Origin: Mycolicibacterium insubricum
GTDB lineage: Bacteria > Actinomycetota > Actinomycetes > Mycobacteriales > Mycobacteriaceae
Length of the DNA: 64,000 nt
NCBI RefSeq assembly: GCF_010731615.1
Contig: NZ_AP022618.1
Span: 2,914,001 to 2,978,000 of the forward strand
Direction: 5' to 3'
In this document: one piece after another, positions 1 through 7,579 of the stretch
Position numbering within the stretch: the stretch's first letter is position 1
How the letters are laid out: every line of letters starts with the position of its first letter
The notes under the pieces: model-generated
Seen by the model: the letters and a program-made list of their open reading frames with translations, nothing else
Databases searched by the model: none
Told to the model about the DNA's origin: nothing
Program-made: the position numbers and the translations under genes

Positions 1-127
1 CGGGCGTGGGGTCGGCGTAGGCGGGCGGAGCCGCCAGCATGAGGCACAGCGCCGCGGCGGCGCCGGTCCATCGCACGGACCTGGAGCCGCGGCCGCGGCG
101 GGTGGACATCGGCGGGTACTGATCCAT
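1..127 (-). CDS. Secreted protein, N-terminal part (runs off the window)
   Basis: Only about 42 codons are inside the window. Reading leftwards from ATG at 127 the protein has an arginine-rich n-region, a hydrophobic core rich in Ala and Leu and an Ala-Tyr-Ala/Asp cleavage site, which is a typical Sec signal peptide. A second in-frame ATG at 109 sits closer to the Arg-rich stretch and could be the true start. The mature protein is outside the window, so I cannot name its function. It is divergent from the SDR gene at 294 and shares the 166-bp intergenic region with it. Confidence 0.6.
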   Translation of the reverse strand, partial: MDQYPPMSTRRGRGSRSVRWTGAAAALCLMLAAPPAYADPTP

Positions 128-293
128 GGCGACGAACCTACCGTGTCACCCCGACTGCGCAAGGTACGGCGCGGTAGTGTGTCGCGCCCAACTGCGTTGA
201 TGCCGCCCGGCGTGGCCGCTTTGGCGGAATAGCTACCGTCCAGTAACCTCGTGGTGACCGGGTTCGCCGTCGAACAATCTTAGGAGGCTCGCG

Positions 294-965
294 ATGGAGG
301 TTCTCGTCACCGGTGCCGACACCGATCTGGGCCGGGCCATCGCCGCCGGATTCCGCGAGGCCGGCCACGGCGTCGTCATCTCCGGGGCCCGTCGCGCCGA
401 GCTCGAGGTCGCGGCCAAGGAGCTCGAAGTCGATTACGTCGTCTGCGACAACACCGACCCCGACGCCCTGGCGGCCGCCCGCAGCCTGTTCCCGCACCAC
501 CTGGACACCATCGTCAACGTCCCCGCCCCGCGGCACGATCCCGGCGATCCCCGGACCTACACCCTCGCCGAGCGCCGGGCCGCCTGGCACGAGGCCCTGG
601 ACGCGACGGTGCTGGCACCGGTGCTGACCCTGCAGACCGTCGGGGACCACCTGCGATCGGGCGGGTCCATCGTCTCGGTGGCCCCCGGGCACCCGCCCGA
701 CGGCAGCATCGGTGCGGCGGTCAAGGCCGCGCTGTCGGACTGGACGTCCGGACAGACCGAGACCTACGGCACCCGCGGAATCACCATCAACGTCGTGGCC
801 GCCGGGCGCAGCGTGGAAACCGGTTACGACGGGCTGCGCACCCCGCAGCCCGCTGTCGCCGACGAGATCGCCCGCCTGGCCCTGTTCCTGGCGAGCCCCT
901 CGGCCCGGCACATCACCGGCGAAACGCTGCACGTGAGCAGCGGCGTCGCGGCCAGCTTCGGCTGA
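294..965 (+). CDS. Short-chain dehydrogenase/reductase-like protein lacking the catalytic Tyr (Rv1856c-like)
   Basis: A 223-residue Rossmann-fold protein beginning with the SDR nucleotide motif in the form TGADTDLG (residues ~6-13). It continues with a Ser in the IVSV strand and a C-terminal ITGETLHVSSG segment typical of classical SDRs. Where family members carry YxxxK, this protein reads GAAVKAAL: the Lys is kept but the Tyr position is Gly. That makes ordinary SDR catalysis doubtful. The ATG at 294 follows AGGAGG at 282-287 with good spacing. It lies upstream of the F420-oxidoreductase pair, the order seen near Rv1856c/Rv1855c. Substrate unknown. Confidence 0.8.
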   Translation: MEVLVTGADTDLGRAIAAGFREAGHGVVISGARRAELEVAAKELEVDYVVCDNTDPDALAAARSLFPHHLDTIVNVPAPRHDPGDPRTYTLAERRAAWHEALDATVLAPVLTLQTVGDHLRSGGSIVSVAPGHPPDGSIGAAVKAALSDWTSGQTETYGTRGITINVVAAGRSVETGYDGLRTPQPAVADEIARLALFLASPSARHITGETLHVSSGVAASFG

Positions 966-1044
966 GCGCGCTCCTCACCCCCGCCGAACGTGGGTCCGGA
1001 TCAACCCGCCCGCGCAGTAGCCGTCACGGTCGACGGCAAATCGC

Positions 1045-1072
1045 GTTGACAGCAGTCAACCAACCAGTTGAC
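1045..1072. promoter_or_regulatory. Operator-like array of three GTTGAC half-sites
   Basis: GTTGAC (1045-1050), a 4-bp spacer, GTCAAC (1055-1060), a 6-bp spacer and GTTGAC (1067-1072) form two overlapping inverted repeats. They lie just upstream of the likely -10 hexamer TACCAT (1094-1099) of the first F420-dependent oxidoreductase. The third half-site also supplies a TTGACT hexamer (1068-1073) that could serve as -35, though its 20-bp spacing to the -10 is long. The arrangement looks like a TetR/GntR-type binding site; the regulator is not identifiable here. Confidence 0.5.
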
Positions 1073-1093
1073 TTAGTCGATTCGGCGGCTGTC

Positions 1094-1099
1094 TACCAT
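1094..1099 (+). promoter_or_regulatory. -10 hexamer TACCAT, probably leaderless
   Basis: TACCAT fits the mycobacterial TANNNT -10 rule and ends 8 nt before the ATG at 1108. No Shine-Dalgarno sequence lies between them, so the transcript probably starts at or next to the start codon. This supports ATG 1108 over the upstream in-frame TTG at 1099. Confidence 0.45.
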
Positions 1100-1107
1100 T
1101 GCCAGGC

Positions 1108-2016
1108 ATGACCTTCCGCCTCGGCTTGCTGATCCCCAAATTCGCCTCCGACCCGAAGAAACTCTTCCCCACTCTGGTAGCCCAGACGCGTGAGGCGGAG
1201 GCCGCCGGGTACGAGGCGGTGTTCGTGATGGATCACTTCTACCAAGCGGCGAACATCGGCGCGGTCGAGGATCCGATGCCCGAGGCCTACACCACGTTGG
1301 GCGCCCTCGCCGCGGCAACGGACACCGTCCAGCTGGGCGCCCTGGTCACCGGCGTCACCTACCGCAACCCGGCGCTGGTGGCCAAGGAGATCACCACCCT
1401 CGACGTGATCAGCGCCGGGCGGGCGATCCTGGGCATGGGCGCCGGCTGGTACGAACTCGAACACCGCCAGCTCGGCTTCGACTTCGGCACCTTCGGCGAG
1501 CGGTTCAATCGTCTCGATGAGGCACTGCAGATCATCGGCCCGATGGTCGACGGCCAGCGGCCCACCTTCACCGGCAGCTACTACCGGACCGAGGAGGCGT
1601 TGGCCCAGCCGCGCTACCGCGACCACATCCCGCTGATGCTCGGCGGCAGCGGCGAGAAGAAGGCCATCCCGATGGCGGCCCGCTACTTCGACCACATGAA
1701 CCTGATGTGCGATCTGTCCGAACTGCCGCGCAAGGCCGAGGTGGTCCGCCGCTGCTGCGAGGACATCGGCCGCGACCCGGCGACGCTGGCCACCAGCACC
1801 ATGGTCGTCGTCGACGTCGACGGCACCATGTCCCCGGAGCAGATCGCGGCGGCGTCGGCCAACTTCATCTCCGGCAGCCCCACCGCGATCGCCGAACAGA
1901 TCAAGGCCAGGGTCTTCGACGCCGGTGTGGGCGGCGTCGTACTCAGCGTGTTCGACTACCGGCCCGGCGTGGTCGCCGAACTCGCCGACGCGCTGCGACC
2001 GCTGCTGCCGGCCTGA
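1108..2016 (+). CDS. LLM-class F420-dependent oxidoreductase (copy 1)
   Basis: A 302-residue bacterial luciferase-like TIM-barrel protein. Recognisable blocks are FVMDHFYQ near residue 40, the QLGALVTGVTYRNPALVAK strand/loop, the DVISAGRAILGMGAGW block and PLMLGGSGEKK, all typical of F420-dependent LLM oxidoreductases. The substrate is not predictable. The next gene (2084-2998) is a close paralogue with the same motifs in the same order, so this is a tandem duplication; M. tuberculosis Rv1855c is of the same family. Start chosen at ATG 1108 because the paralogue begins with the equivalent Met and because of the leaderless -10. Confidence 0.88.
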   Translation: MTFRLGLLIPKFASDPKKLFPTLVAQTREAEAAGYEAVFVMDHFYQAANIGAVEDPMPEAYTTLGALAAATDTVQLGALVTGVTYRNPALVAKEITTLDVISAGRAILGMGAGWYELEHRQLGFDFGTFGERFNRLDEALQIIGPMVDGQRPTFTGSYYRTEEALAQPRYRDHIPLMLGGSGEKKAIPMAARYFDHMNLMCDLSELPRKAEVVRRCCEDIGRDPATLATSTMVVVDVDGTMSPEQIAAASANFISGSPTAIAEQIKARVFDAGVGGVVLSVFDYRPGVVAELADALRPLLPA

Positions 2017-2070
2017 GCCAACCCACCGGCCGGTTTCGGCCGAGCGGGTGCCGAATCACCTTCAGGCGGC

Positions 2071-2076
2071 TACCTT
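2071..2076 (+). promoter_or_regulatory. -10 hexamer TACCTT of the second F420 oxidoreductase, leaderless
   Basis: TACCTT (TANNNT) ends 7 nt before ATG 2084, with no Shine-Dalgarno sequence between. The second copy therefore probably has its own leaderless promoter rather than relying on read-through from copy 1. Confidence 0.4.
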
Positions 2077-2083
2077 TTGGGGT

Positions 2084-2998
2084 ATGTCCTTCCGCCTCGC
2101 GCTGCAGATTCCCAACTTCTCCTACGGCACCGGGGTCGAGAACCTCTTCCCCACCGTCATCGCCCAGGCCGCCGAGGCCGACTCCTCCGGATACGGCGCG
2201 GTCTTCGTGATGGACCACTTCTACCAACTGCCCGGGCTCGGCACCCCGGACCAGCCCATGCTGGAGGCCTACACCGCCCTCGGCGCGCTGGCCACCGCCA
2301 CCGAGAACGTGCAGCTGGGCACCCTGGTCACCGGCAACACCTACCGCAATCCGACACTGCTGGCCAAGGCCGTCACCACGCTGGACGTGGTCAGCGCCGG
2401 GCGGGCGATCCTGGGCATCGGCACCGGCTGGTTCAAGCTGGAACACGATTCGCTGGGTTATGAGTTCGGCACGTTCACCGAACGCTTCGACAAGCTCGAC
2501 GAGGCCCTGGCGATCATCGTGCCGATGCTGCACGGCGAACGCCCCACCTTCACCGGCAAGTACTACCGGGTCGACAAGGCGATGGCCGAGCCCCGCTACC
2601 GCGACCACATCCCGCTGATGATCGGCGGCTCCGGGGAGAAGAAGACCATCCCGCTGGCCGCGGCCCACTTCGACCACCTCAACCTGATCTGCGGATTCGA
2701 CGAGCTGGCACACAAGACAGAGGTGGCCCGGCGCTGCTGCGAGGAGCTCGGCCGCGATCCGGCGACACTGGCCACCAGCGTGCTGGCCACCGTCGTCGTC
2801 GACGAGAACTTCGACACCGCCCAACTTGGTGAACGGTCCAACCGCACCCTGGTCGGCTCGGTCGAGTCGATCGCCGAGCAGGTACAGGCCAAGGTGCTCG
2901 ACAATGGGGTCACCGGCATCGTGTTCAACATCCCCTTCCACCGCCCCGGCGACATCACCGCACTCGGGGAGGCGCTGGCGCCGCTGCTGAGGGGGTGA
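2084..2998 (+). CDS. LLM-class F420-dependent oxidoreductase (copy 2)
   Basis: A 304-residue protein that aligns end to end with the preceding gene: FVMDHFYQLPG, QLGTLVTGNTYRNPTLLAK, DVVSAGRAILGIGTGW, HIPLMIGGSGEKK. The C-terminal third is more diverged, with an AQLGERSNRTLVGS segment in place of the first copy's. Divergence is spread along the whole length, so the duplication is not recent. Flavin-type electron transfer using F420 is inferred from family membership. The start is ATG 2084; the longer in-frame ORF upstream overlaps copy 1 and is not coding. Confidence 0.88.
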   Translation: MSFRLALQIPNFSYGTGVENLFPTVIAQAAEADSSGYGAVFVMDHFYQLPGLGTPDQPMLEAYTALGALATATENVQLGTLVTGNTYRNPTLLAKAVTTLDVVSAGRAILGIGTGWFKLEHDSLGYEFGTFTERFDKLDEALAIIVPMLHGERPTFTGKYYRVDKAMAEPRYRDHIPLMIGGSGEKKTIPLAAAHFDHLNLICGFDELAHKTEVARRCCEELGRDPATLATSVLATVVVDENFDTAQLGERSNRTLVGSVESIAEQVQAKVLDNGVTGIVFNIPFHRPGDITALGEALAPLLRG

Positions 2999-3073
2999 GC
3001 CGGCGCGCCCATCCCAGCGCGGGCGACTACGGTGTAGGCGTCGGTCCCATCCGCGGTTTCGAGGAGCCCAAAC

Positions 3074-4447
3074 GTGAGCCATCCCCCCGGCATAACCACT
3101 TCGGACAAGCACCGGGTCGTCATCATCGGCTCGGGATTCGGCGGGCTGACCGCCGCGCGCAAGCTCAAGCGCGCCAACGTCGACGTCAAACTCATCGCCA
3201 AGACCACCCACCACCTGTTCCAGCCGCTGCTGTACCAGGTGGCCACCGGCATCCTGTCGGAGGGCGAGATCGCTCCCCCGACCCGCATCATCCTGCGCAA
3301 ACAGCGCAACGCACAGGTGGTGCTGGGTGAGGTCACCCACATCGACCTGGCCAACCGCACCGTCGACTCGGTGCTGCTCGGTCACACCTACCGCACCCCG
3401 TACGACAGCCTGATCATCGCCGCCGGTGCCGGCCAGTCCTACTTCGGCAACGACCAGTTCGCCGAATGGGCCCCCGGGATGAAGTCCATCGACGACGCCT
3501 TGGAGCTGCGCGGGCGGATCCTGGGCGCCTTCGAGCAGGCCGAGCGGTCCAGCGACCCCGTGCGCCGCGAGAAGCTGCTGACGTTCGTCGTCGTCGGCGC
3601 CGGCGCCACCGGCGTGGAGATGGCCGGCCAGATCGCCGAGCTCGCCGACCACACCCTCAAGGGTGCGTTCCGCCACATCGACTCCACCCAGGCCAGGGTG
3701 ATCCTCATCGAGGGCGCCGACGCGGTGCTGCCGCCGATGGGCCCCAAACTGGGCGGCAAGGCGCAGCGACGACTGGAGAAGATGGGTGTGGAGATCCAGC
3801 TCAACGCCATGGTGACCGACGTGGACCGCAACGGCCTGGTCGTCAAGTACAAGGACGGCACCACCAAGCGGATCGAGTCGGCGACCAAGGTGTGGTCGGC
3901 CGGCGTGGCCGCCAGCCCGCTCGGCGCCGACCTGGCACGGCAGTCCGACACCGAAATCGACCGCGCCGGACGGGTCAAGGTGCTGCCCGACCTGACCATT
4001 CCCGGGCATTCCAACGTGTGGGTGGTCGGCGACATGGCCTTCGTCGAGGGTGTCCCGGGCCAGGCCCAGGGCGCCATCCAGGGCGGAAGGTACGCGGCCA
4101 ACCTGATCAAGGCCGAACTCAGGGGCGCCGATCCGAGCGTGCGCGCGCCTTTCAAGTACTGGAACAAGGGCTCGATGGCGGCGGTGTCGAAGCACTCCGC
4201 CGTCGCCCAGGTCGGCAAGCTGGAGTTCGGCGGCTACCTGGCCTGGCTGGCCTGGCTGTTCCTGCACCTGATCTACCTGGTCGGCTTCCAGACCAAGATC
4301 ATCACGCTGCTGTCCTGGGCGCGCTCGTTCCTGTCACCGGGCCGCGGCCAGCTGACCATCACCGAACAGCAGGCCTACGCGCGCACCCGCATCGAGCAGC
4401 TCGAGGAGGTCGTCGCCTCCACCGAGGACGACGAAAAGGCGAGTTAA
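3074..4447 (+). CDS. ndh: Type II NADH:quinone oxidoreductase (NDH-2)
   Basis: A 457-residue single-subunit, non-proton-pumping NADH dehydrogenase feeding menaquinone at the inner face of the membrane. The FAD-binding GSGFGG is at residues 19-24. The second dinucleotide fold VVVGAGATGVEMAG is at ~174-187, and the VGDMAFVEG FAD motif lies near residue 318. A hydrophobic C-terminal stretch (YLAWLAWLFLHLIYLVGF, ~387-404) would anchor it to the membrane. GTG 3074 follows GAGGAG at 3059-3064. It matches Rv1854c in context. Convergent with the thioesterase gene, with an 85-bp tandem repeat between the two 3' ends. Confidence 0.95.
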   Translation: MSHPPGITTSDKHRVVIIGSGFGGLTAARKLKRANVDVKLIAKTTHHLFQPLLYQVATGILSEGEIAPPTRIILRKQRNAQVVLGEVTHIDLANRTVDSVLLGHTYRTPYDSLIIAAGAGQSYFGNDQFAEWAPGMKSIDDALELRGRILGAFEQAERSSDPVRREKLLTFVVVGAGATGVEMAGQIAELADHTLKGAFRHIDSTQARVILIEGADAVLPPMGPKLGGKAQRRLEKMGVEIQLNAMVTDVDRNGLVVKYKDGTTKRIESATKVWSAGVAASPLGADLARQSDTEIDRAGRVKVLPDLTIPGHSNVWVVGDMAFVEGVPGQAQGAIQGGRYAANLIKAELRGADPSVRAPFKYWNKGSMAAVSKHSAVAQVGKLEFGGYLAWLAWLFLHLIYLVGFQTKIITLLSWARSFLSPGRGQLTITEQQAYARTRIEQLEEVVASTEDDEKAS

Positions 4448-4646
4448 GCCTTGGGGATGTTCTGCAGCCTCACCTGCGCAAACCGTTCGGCCAGGATTCG
4501 CCCGCAGAACCGTCACCCCGGGTGATCAACCCGCCTTGGGGATGTTCTGCAGCCTCACCTGCGCAAACCGTTCGGCCAGGATTCGCCCGCAGAACCGTCA
4601 CCCCGGGTGATCAACCCGCCTTGGGGATGTTCTGCAGCCTCACCTG
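4448..4646. repeat. 85-bp tandem repeat (2 full copies plus 29 bp) across the thioesterase 3' end
   Basis: Units start at 4448 and 4533, and the first 29 bp recur at 4618-4646; the two full units are identical. The third, partial copy is the true 3' end of the minus-strand thioesterase gene (codons for IPKAG and the stop at 4611-4613). The unit is therefore the last codons of that gene plus about 56 bp of downstream DNA, duplicated past the stop codon. Each unit holds a 13-bp palindrome TCACCCCGGGTGA and the inverted pair GTTCTGC/GCAGAAC. Confidence 0.9.
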
Positions 4647-5045
4647 GCCGCGCGCCACGGGTTTACCGGCGTCGTCGCGGATGGTGACCAGCCACAGCTG
4701 CTGACGCCGACCGCGGTGGATCGGCTCCGACGTCGCATGCACGGTGCCCGCCGTGATCGCACGCAGGAAATCGGTGTTGTTGTTCACCCCGACGACGTCG
4801 CCACCACCGTTCTCCCGCAACCACAGGAAGCCGGACACGCTGGCCATCGACTCGATGACCGCGCAGTACACCCCGCCGTGCACGATCCCCGCGGGCTGCA
4901 GCAGCCCCTCTTTGACCTCGAGGCGGGCGGTCGCCCCGTCGGGGCCGGCCTCGACGTAGTCGAGACCGATCAGCCGGTCGAAGGGGGCGGAGTAGAGGTT
5001 CACGTCGGCGTTCACATGATCGTGTCTACACCCGGTGGCGACCAC
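4611..5045 (-). CDS. Hotdog-fold PaaI-type thioesterase (Rv1847-like)
   Basis: A 144-residue hotdog thioesterase. The hallmark block GIVHGGVYCAVIES sits near residues 53-66, followed by VGVNNNTDFLRAI and HRGRRQQLWLV, the order found in Rv1847-type acyl-CoA thioesterases. It would hydrolyse small or aromatic acyl-CoA; the substrate is unknown. The start is uncertain: GTG 5045 gives 144 residues, GTG 5015 gives 134, and neither has a clear Shine-Dalgarno sequence. The 3' end, including the stop, is copied twice more downstream in an 85-bp tandem repeat. Confidence 0.85.
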   Translation of the reverse strand: MVATGCRHDHVNADVNLYSAPFDRLIGLDYVEAGPDGATARLEVKEGLLQPAGIVHGGVYCAVIESMASVSGFLWLRENGGGDVVGVNNNTDFLRAITAGTVHATSEPIHRGRRQQLWLVTIRDDAGKPVARGQVRLQNIPKAG

Positions 5046-5079
5046 CGTGGCTCGCGGGTCGTGCGCGGGATGGATATGC

Positions 5080-5116
5080 GGAAGGGCCCCGCGCCGTGAT
5101 GGCGCGGGGCCCTTCC
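5080..5116 (-). terminator. Strong GC-rich hairpin between two minus-strand genes
   Basis: A perfect 16-bp stem (5080-5095 with 5101-5116) around the loop GTGAT. There is no U-rich tail on either strand, so it would be an I-shaped terminator. It lies after the 3' end of the FhuF-like gene and before the thioesterase start, so it most likely ends the iron-regulated transcript. Confidence 0.65.
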
Positions 5117-5180
5117 TTCGAGTGGACCGGGGGTCTCTGCAGCCCTCAGGACTCCGGCGCGGTCCGTTAGCCTCGCCCTC

Positions 5181-5999
5181 TCAGTATAGGCAAGGCTGCC
5201 CTAACTTTGCAAGAGGCATCCGGGGGTTCGTCGAATTCGCCGCCGTGGCGCGCCCCGACCGCACTCGGGCGTCGGCACGCAGCCGGGTCCCGCCGCGGAC
5301 CGGCAACCCGAAACCCGCCAGCGCATCCAGCACCGCCTGCCCCCGGCGCATGCCCACGGCTTCGCTGAAACCGGCGCGCGACGGTGCCTGCGTCGCCGCC
5401 GACACCACCGCGGTGCCGACCGCCCGCCACATCGCCTCGACGCTGACCACACCCCCACTGACCCGGTGCAATTCACCGAACAACGGCGACAGGCTGCGGT
5501 GGCAGCGATGCGCGGTCCAGGTGGCCAGCGCGGCCTCTCCCGGCAGCGTCACCACGCCGTCCCGCGCGGCGTCCGGGTCATCCGGCAGCACCCTCAGGGT
5601 CGGGTCGACCACCGCCAGCCAGTCGATGCAGTCCTCGGAGTCCACGTGCACCCACAAGTTCTCCAGACCCGCGTCCCAGGCCCGGCCCTCCAGCACCACC
5701 AGGGCGACCACCCGGCCGATCACGCTGTGCGCGAGCGTGGCGGCGAGTTGCTGGGCCGCTGCGACCGGGTTCCCGATGTCGGCCACCGCAGCGTCGTGCA
5801 TATCGGCCAGCCGGCCCGCCGTCAGCGCCTCGGCCAGTGGCCACCATCGGCGCCGGGACACGTCGCGCATCACCGCGACGCCGTGTACCCGCGGACTTTC
5901 CGGACACAGGGCGCGCAGCCGACGGGCCGATTCGTGCAGCGGAAGTTCCTCGCGGATCGACATCGCGGAGATCAACGGGTCGTCGACTACGACGGTCAT
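5181..5999 (-). CDS. FhuF/IucC C-terminal-like iron protein, IdeR-controlled, probably C-terminally truncated
   Basis: A 272-residue protein. It resembles the FhuF-like (ferric-siderophore reductase or IucA/IucC C-terminal-like) proteins: a helical N-terminal half, a block SVIGRVVALVVLEGRAW in mid-protein, then FGLPVRGGTRLR near the C-terminus. In that family a CC..CxxC [2Fe-2S] site normally follows. Here the last ~30 residues are an unrelated tail with no such cysteines, and the reading frame runs through an IdeR-box-like sequence before stopping. A strong IdeR box lies 12 bp upstream of the ATG, and GGAGG precedes it, so iron-repressed expression is well supported. The family call rests on motif memory and context and is moderate. 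Confidence 0.55.
   Translation of the reverse strand: MTVVVDDPLISAMSIREELPLHESARRLRALCPESPRVHGVAVMRDVSRRRWWPLAEALTAGRLADMHDAAVADIGNPVAAAQQLAATLAHSVIGRVVALVVLEGRAWDAGLENLWVHVDSEDCIDWLAVVDPTLRVLPDDPDAARDGVVTLPGEAALATWTAHRCHRSLSPLFGELHRVSGGVVSVEAMWRAVGTAVVSAATQAPSRAGFSEAVGMRRGQAVLDALAGFGLPVRGGTRLRADARVRSGRATAANSTNPRMPLAKLGQPCLY
5186..5204. promoter_or_regulatory. Second IdeR-box-like site, inside the 3' end of the FhuF-like ORF
   Basis: Read on the minus strand it is TTAGGGCAGCCTTGCCTAT, which matches the IdeR consensus TTAGGTTAGGCTAACCTAA at 13 of 19 positions with both outer half-sites kept. Its place inside the end of an ORF is odd. No promoter target is obvious: the thioesterase start lies ~140 bp away, beyond a hairpin. 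Confidence 0.5.
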
Positions 6000-6011
6000 G
6001 GCACCTCCAGG

Positions 6012-6030
6012 TTAGGATAGGTAACCCTAA
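6012..6030. promoter_or_regulatory. IdeR (DtxR-family) iron box
   Basis: TTAGGATAGGTAACCCTAA matches the 19-bp IdeR consensus at 15 positions. It ends 12 bp upstream of the minus-strand ATG at 5999 and covers a plausible -10 (TATCCT on the minus strand). Fe-loaded IdeR would repress the FhuF-like gene here. The blaI start is 169 bp away on the other side. Confidence 0.8.
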
Positions 6031-6062
6031 CCTAGTATGGAGATGGGCCCGGCCCGCACCCC

Positions 6063-6078
6063 TGTGATGGCTTTCACA
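6063..6078. promoter_or_regulatory. Perfect CRP-type site TGTGA-N6-TCACA
   Basis: TGTGATGGCTTTCACA is an exact match to the cAMP receptor protein consensus, which mycobacterial CRP (Rv3676) shares. One flanking base pair extends the palindrome on each side, and two more on the left. It lies 121 bp upstream of blaI and 63 bp upstream of the divergent FhuF-like gene, so either could be controlled. A 7-bp hairpin (6117-6135, GGTTTGC/GCAAACC) lies between it and blaI. Confidence 0.65.
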
Positions 6079-6198
6079 GGGACGCATCGGGAGGAAACGG
6101 CAGTTGAGCAGCCTGTGGTTTGCACTCCGCAAACCTGGGTACGACGACCGGTAGTAAACGCGAGTACGCTTTACCTAACGCTGGGAGAAGAACGGATC

Positions 6199-6615
6199 AT
6201 GAGCAGAATGGCGCGCTTAGGCGAACTCGAGCAGGCGGTCATGGACCACCTGTGGTCGACGGCCGAGCCGCAGACGGTGCGTCAGGTCCACGAGGGCCTG
6301 ATCGTCCACCGCGAGCTCGCGTACACCACGGTGATGACGGTGCTGCAACGACTGGCCCGCAAGAACCTCGTGCTACAGCACCGCGACGACCGGGCGCACC
6401 GCTACGCGCCCGCCCACGGCCGTGACGTCCTGGTCGCCGGCCTCATGGTCGACGCCCTGGACCAGGCCGCCGACACCGGCAGCCGCCAGGCGGCGCTGAT
6501 GCACTTCGTCGAACGCGTCGGCATCGACGAAGCCGACGCGCTGCGCCGCGCCCTGGCCGAACTGGAGGCCAAGCACGCCTCCGGGAGGTCGGCTGACAGC
6601 GCTGCCGCCGGCTAA
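6199..6615 (+). CDS. blaI: BlaI-family winged-helix repressor
   Basis: A 138-residue BlaI/MecI/CopY-type repressor: RLGELEQAVMDHLW at the N-terminus, the recognition region TTVMTVLQRLARKNLV, then RDDRAHRYAP and a C-terminal dimerisation helix. It closely matches the mycobacterial BlaI (Rv1846c), which represses beta-lactamase and some respiratory genes. ATG 6199 follows GGGAGAAG with good spacing; the longer in-frame ORF upstream covers regulatory DNA and is rejected. The M56 protease gene follows after 15 bp, the usual sensor-repressor pair. Confidence 0.92.
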   Translation: MSRMARLGELEQAVMDHLWSTAEPQTVRQVHEGLIVHRELAYTTVMTVLQRLARKNLVLQHRDDRAHRYAPAHGRDVLVAGLMVDALDQAADTGSRQAALMHFVERVGIDEADALRRALAELEAKHASGRSADSAAAG

Positions 6616-6630
6616 GGGACACTGGACGGC

Positions 6631-7548
6631 GTGTCCGCGCTGGCCTTCGCCATCCTCGCCCTGCTGCTGGTAGGGCCGGTTCCGGCGATCCTCGCCCGCG
6701 CCGACTGGCCACTGCGGGCCCCGCGCGCAGCCATCGTATTGTGGCAGTCGATCGCCATCGCGGCGGTGCTCTCGGCGTTCAGCGCAGGCCTGGCGATCGC
6801 CAGCCGGCTATTCCTGCCCGACAGCGACGGCCTGCCGTCGGCCGATCCGATCGACGCCCTGCACCGGTTGGGCTGGGCTCAGTGGCTGATCCATCTCGTC
6901 GTACTGGGCCTGACCCTGCTGGTGGGCGTGCGCCTGGCCGTGGCCGGAGTCCGGGTGGCCATCGGCACCCGGCGCCGCCGGGCCCATCACCGCATGCTGG
7001 TCGACCTGCTCGGGGTAAACCGCGGTGCCCTGCGCATCCTCGCGATCGACCAGCCGTTGGCCTACTGCCTGCCCGGTATGCGCTCCCGGGTGGTGGTCAG
7101 CGACGGAACGCTGTCCACCCTCGGCGACCCGGAGATGGCGGCGATCCTCAGTCACGAACGCGCCCACCTACGAGCCCGCCACGACCTGGTGCTGGAGGCG
7201 TTCACCGCGGTGCACGCCGCCTTCCCGCGGTTCGTCCGCAGCGCCAGCGCCCTGGACGCCGTCCGGCTGCTGGTCGAACTGCTGGCCGACGACGCCGCCG
7301 TGCGCGCCACCGGGCCCACACCCCTGGCCCGCGCGCTGGTCGCCTGCGCCGCCGGTCCGCGTCCGTCCGGGGCACTCGCCGCCGGCGGGCCGACGACCGT
7401 GTTGCGGGTGCAGCGCCTGGCCGGTAAACCCAACAGTCCGTGGCTGTGTGCGGCCGCCTACGTCGGGGCGGTCGCCGTCCTGGTGGTCCCGACCCTGGCC
7501 GTGGCCGTCCCGTGGCTCACCGAACTGCAGCGCCTGCTGTCCCGCTAG
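6631..7548 (+). CDS. M56 (BlaR1-like) membrane zinc metalloprotease
   Basis: A 305-residue membrane protein with hydrophobic segments near residues 3-20, 32-55, 84-108 and 275-295. The zinc-protease motif HERAH begins at residue 175. It lacks the C-terminal penicillin-binding sensor domain of classical BlaR1, as does Rv1845c. By analogy it would inactivate BlaI proteolytically when a signal is sensed. The GTG start follows the blaI stop by 15 bp, so the two are co-transcribed. Confidence 0.88.
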   Translation: MSALAFAILALLLVGPVPAILARADWPLRAPRAAIVLWQSIAIAAVLSAFSAGLAIASRLFLPDSDGLPSADPIDALHRLGWAQWLIHLVVLGLTLLVGVRLAVAGVRVAIGTRRRRAHHRMLVDLLGVNRGALRILAIDQPLAYCLPGMRSRVVVSDGTLSTLGDPEMAAILSHERAHLRARHDLVLEAFTAVHAAFPRFVRSASALDAVRLLVELLADDAAVRATGPTPLARALVACAAGPRPSGALAAGGPTTVLRVQRLAGKPNSPWLCAAAYVGAVAVLVVPTLAVAVPWLTELQRLLSR

Positions 7549-7579
7549 TCCCACCCCCGCCGTACCGAAAGGCAACTCT

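Noticed and set aside
1943..4267. 774-codon open frame on the minus strand over the F420 oxidoreductase and ndh genes
   Set aside because: It is a shadow of high-GC plus-strand genes: Gly/Arg/His-rich composition, no recognisable domain, and it overlaps two clearly identified proteins.
4448..4646. 85-bp direct repeats as a phage or element attachment site
   Set aside because: The units are directly adjacent with no integrase, tRNA or cargo between them; a simple tandem duplication of a gene 3' end explains them.
6150..6175. Possible BlaI operator (GTAGTA...TACGCTTTAC) upstream of blaI
   Set aside because: The dyad is too imperfect to call against the known TACTACA-type operator.
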